From NCBI RefSeq assembly GCF_000003815.2, contig NC_049987.1, positions 2,575,416-2,639,415 on the forward strand: a stretch of DNA of 64,000 bases, in the 5' to 3' direction. The position numbers and the translations under genes were made by a program. The notes beneath the pieces were generated by a model. It had not been told where the DNA came from. It did not search any database and saw nothing but the letters and a program-made list of their open reading frames with translations. The stretch comes from Branchiostoma floridae. Taxonomy: Eukaryota > Chordata > Leptocardii > Amphioxiformes > Branchiostomatidae. Positions 46,011 to 64,000 of the stretch are shown one piece after another (the stretch's first letter is position 1; the number at the start of each line of letters is the position of its first letter).

Positions 46011-46319
46011 GAAATTTTTTCTGCCATCGGTTTGCTGATTCGAGACCCCCCCCCCCCATTTGGCGGTTAATGGACTATTTTGGATACAGAAAAATACGGA
46101 ATAAATTTTTTTGCAGATACTGAGGAGATACTTTCTGTATTTTCTATACATTCCTGCCGTGAAAAAAACTTTAACGTGGGTATTTTTCCGTATACTAGCC
46201 GACAACAAACCCGAATCCCCCCACATCAGGCTGTGAATACGTAAATACAGAACGTAATTTTTCCCGTATCCTAACCAAATCCGAAAGCTGTATTCCCCCG
46301 TATTTGCTACGTACATTCA

Positions 46320-47420
46320 AATGCGAATTTCGGATTTCCTCGGATCCTAAATACGGATCCTAACCAAATACGAAAGCTGTAACGCCTCGTATTTTGTCTA
46401 TATTTATGCAGATACGAAATGTGGATATTTCCCGGATCCTAACCAAACCCGAAAACTGTATCCCCCCCTATTTTGGCTACCTTTATGCAGATACAAAATG
46501 CGGATTTTCCCGGATCCTAACCAAATCCGAAAGCTGTATCCCTCCGTATTTTGGCTACTTTTATGCAGATACGAAATGTGGATTTTCCTGGTTCCTAACC
46601 TAATTCGAAAGCTGTATCGCCTCGTATTTTGTCTACATTTATGCAGATACTAAATGCGGATTTTCCCGGATCCTAACCAAATCCCAAAGCTGTATTCCCA
46701 CGTATTTTGGCTACCTTTATGCAGATACGAAATGCGGATTTTCCAGGATCCCAACCAAATACGAAAGCTGTATCCCTCCGTATTTTGGCTACTTTTATGC
46801 AGATACGAAATGAAATGCGTATTTTCACGGATGCTAACCAAATATGAAAGCTGTATTCCCCCGTATTTTAGCTACCTTAATGCAGATACAAAATGCATAT
46901 TTTTATGGATCCTAACCAAATCCGAAAACTGTATCCCCCCGTATTTTAGCTACCTTTATGCAGATACGAAATGCGTATTTTTAGGTATCCTAACCAAACC
47001 CGAAAGCTGTATTCCCGCGTATTTGCTACGCACATTCAAATGCGAGTTTCAGATTTCCTCGGATCCTAACCAAATCCGAAAGCTGTATCGCCTCGTATAT
47101 TGTCTACCTTTAAGCAGATACGAAATGCGGATTTTCCCGTATCCTAACCAAATCCGAAAGCCTTTTCCTCTGTATTTGCTACGTACATTCAGATACGAAT
47201 TTTGGATTTCCTCGGATCCTAACCAAATCCAGAAGCTGTATTCCCCCGTATTTTAGCTACATTTATGCAGATACGAAATGCGGATTTTCAGGGATCCTAG
47301 CCGAATCCGAAAACTATCCCCCCGTATTCACGACATACAGGCAGATACTAAATTTGCATTTTTCAGTATCCCAACTAAAAGCGAAAGCGAAGACTGCATT
47401 CCCACGTATTTACAACATAC
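46320..47420. repeat. 78-bp minisatellite with a 26-codon period
   Basis: About 13 copies of a unit with 'cggattttcccggatcctaa', 'ccaaatccgaaagctgtatc' and 'tatgcagatacgaaatg'. The 78-base period equals 26 codons, so a 200-residue frame at 46654-47256 repeats 'DPNQIRKLYPPVFWLPLCRY'-like units. No splice context or initiation evidence, so I treat it as satellite DNA. Confidence 0.85.
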
Positions 47421-47654
47421 AGACAAAATCTGGGCCAGTCCAAATCATAGCGGCATTTAGCTTACCGGTCATAAATTCTAGTCCGCCGTTCTCTTTAGTT
47501 ATGATGTCACATTAATTATTTTATCACGATTGTACGTTGTATAGCGGCTCTTCTTGGCGACATTGTTCTACCGACCTGCCTACGGACCTGACATGGTCGA
47601 TAGTAGTACCATTCGTGGTGGTTGTAGTTTGTAGGTAGACATTATTAGAAATCT

Positions 47655-48567
47655 ACAGCCAAAGTAGAAATATTCTGAATAAGGCAATCTGCATGATATT
47701 GACATCTACTGCACTGTATTCTCACATTTACATCATAATTTGATACTTTGAGCGGTTAAAAACAGCCCAGAGACAAGTTGCACGAGGATATTCCTTAAGC
47801 CCCCTTCACACGAGAGCACGAATGAGCCGGAATGCCGTCCGAACGAAATTTCTTTTCTATTCGTGGCAATTCCTCGCAATTCGTACTGTATTCTAAACAT
47901 TCTTACTGCATTCGAGATATTCGTCCCCATTCTTTTGGCTGGCTCGAAAGTTTTTGACATGTTAAAAACTGTCGAGGTACATTCGAAGTGGAGAAATATC
48001 GGATGGCATTCGTAGTGGATTCTTAGTGGATTCTAATTATTCTGACTGCAGTCTGACCGCATTCTACGGCATTCTAACATCATTCGAAACATTCTTATCT
48101 CATTCGATGGAGAACCGAAACGGCAAGCCACCTCGAATCCTGCCAGAATGTGGCCGAAAGAATATTTCGAATGCCGTAAGAATGTCTAGAATGCACTACG
48201 AATTCACAGGAATGGACAATAATTTTCATTCTGACGGCATTTCGGCTCATTCCTTCTCGTGTGAAGGGGATTTAAGGCCCATTTGGAATTCCCGCCCGAA
48301 TGGCCCCGAATGTGACACGAAGTTTGCAAATACTTCATTCCGGCTGGTTCGGCTTGATTCCTGCTAATTCGATTTCCGTGTGAAGGCCCTATTATCATTG
48401 TACCCCCCCCCCAAAATAAGGACTTGATCTGGAATCCTTGTGCAACTCATTCCTGCGCTGTTTTTAACGACTCAATTTATGAAATAATGATGTAAATGTG
48501 CTAAAATAGTGCATTAGATGTCAATATTATACAGAGTGCCTTATTCAGAATATTTCCACTCATAACA
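47655..48567. mobile_element. Foldback element family I, copy 1, with inner hairpin
   Basis: Outer arms of about 110 bases: left 'tattctgaataaggcaatct' and 'gacatctactgcact', right 'gtgccttattcagaatattt' inverse. An inner element (about 47799-48270) has arms 'cttcacacgagagcacgaat' and 'cattccttctcgtgtgaagg' and is full of 'attcg' motifs. Ends 100 bases before the start codon of the next gene. Confidence 0.88.
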
Positions 48568-48666
48568 AAGTGATATTGCTTAGGTTGCCTTTAAACCAAG
48601 GGATAGCGTCGTGTACATACTATATTAGGGAAATTTCATGTTTGTGCATTTTCTTCATGTTCTAGG

Positions 48667-63642
<14,976 letters not shown>

Positions 63643-63683
63643 GTAAGCAAACAGAACAATGTTACCATGATGTATCGTTGAAA

Positions 63684-64000
63684 AGATTCATTAGCCACGT
63701 ATGTTTACAGTTAATAGAGTTTTTCATCAATCAGCGACTGTAATTAAAGGTAAGCAAACGTACCTCCATAACTTCGATGGCTATCAGTCCATCTTGCTCA
63801 CCGAGTGACCTAATTCTCGCGAGAGTTGCGAGAACTAGGCCAAGACTTGCGTGGATCTTCTGCCCCCCACCCCGCCTCCTTCCGGAGTAAGTCTTGACCT
63901 AGTTCTCGCAACTCTTGCGAGAATTAGGTCACTCCGTGAGCAAAATGGACTGTATAGCCATCGAATAATAGGAGGGAAGTTTGCTTACCTTTAATTACAG
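63684..64000. mobile_element. Foldback MITE family E, copy 2 (cut by window end)
   Basis: Repeats the 17349-17600 copy: 'ttcatcaatcagcgactg', 'aaaggtaagcaaacgtacct' and the inverse 'agtttgcttacctttaatta' at the end. The centre has an extra hairpin around 'gccaagacttgcg' / 'agtcttgacctag'. Confidence 0.92.

Overview
This window is invertebrate-chordate genomic DNA, most likely from an amphioxus (Branchiostoma). I infer this from intron-rich genes with chordate-type products, small exons, very dense short foldback transposons (MITEs), tRNA-derived SINE and LINE tails, and domain shuffling around CARD modules. It is an assembly scaffold with three N gaps (20691-20975 region to 21075, 40897-40996, 53576-53675). 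No complete ORF spans any gene; I assembled the genes exon by exon from conserved protein sequence, AG/GT boundaries and codon phase.

Layout. 1-9160 holds no exon I can support. It contains foldback elements, a LINE reverse transcriptase fragment on the minus strand (4320-4713), a tandem duplication, two minisatellites and a TA-flanked MITE. 9162-20348 (+) carries 14 phase-consistent exons of NOX4, an NADPH oxidase; the first exon(s) are not found and the last exon is probably in the 385-base gap. 23800-28572 (-) is a complete five-exon cytosol (leucyl) aminopeptidase, LAP3. 28890-41489 (+) is a complete six-exon M20-family dipeptidase of the PM20D2 type. LAP3 and PM20D2 are head to head with 317 bases between their start codons, so they probably share a bidirectional promoter. 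Intron 3 of PM20D2 is swollen by a 70-bp minisatellite seeded by its own exon 3, which was then invaded by a small TA-MITE and by a 4.0-kb element with CACTG termini.

41490-48660 holds only mobile and simple repeats. 48667-63642 (+, running off the window) is the most interesting locus: a signal peptide, contactin-like Ig domains, one FN3 domain, a transmembrane helix followed by a cysteine-rich stretch, two tandem CARD domains, a charged linker and a further Ig-like domain. All 21 exons join in compatible phase, with one exon of the second Ig domain apparently missing near the third gap. It looks like a cell-surface adhesion-type receptor with an intracellular death-fold signalling tail.

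Two neighbouring genes (LAP3 exon 4, PM20D2 exon 3) both show intronic copies of their own exon sequence with splice signals, a recurring theme in this window.
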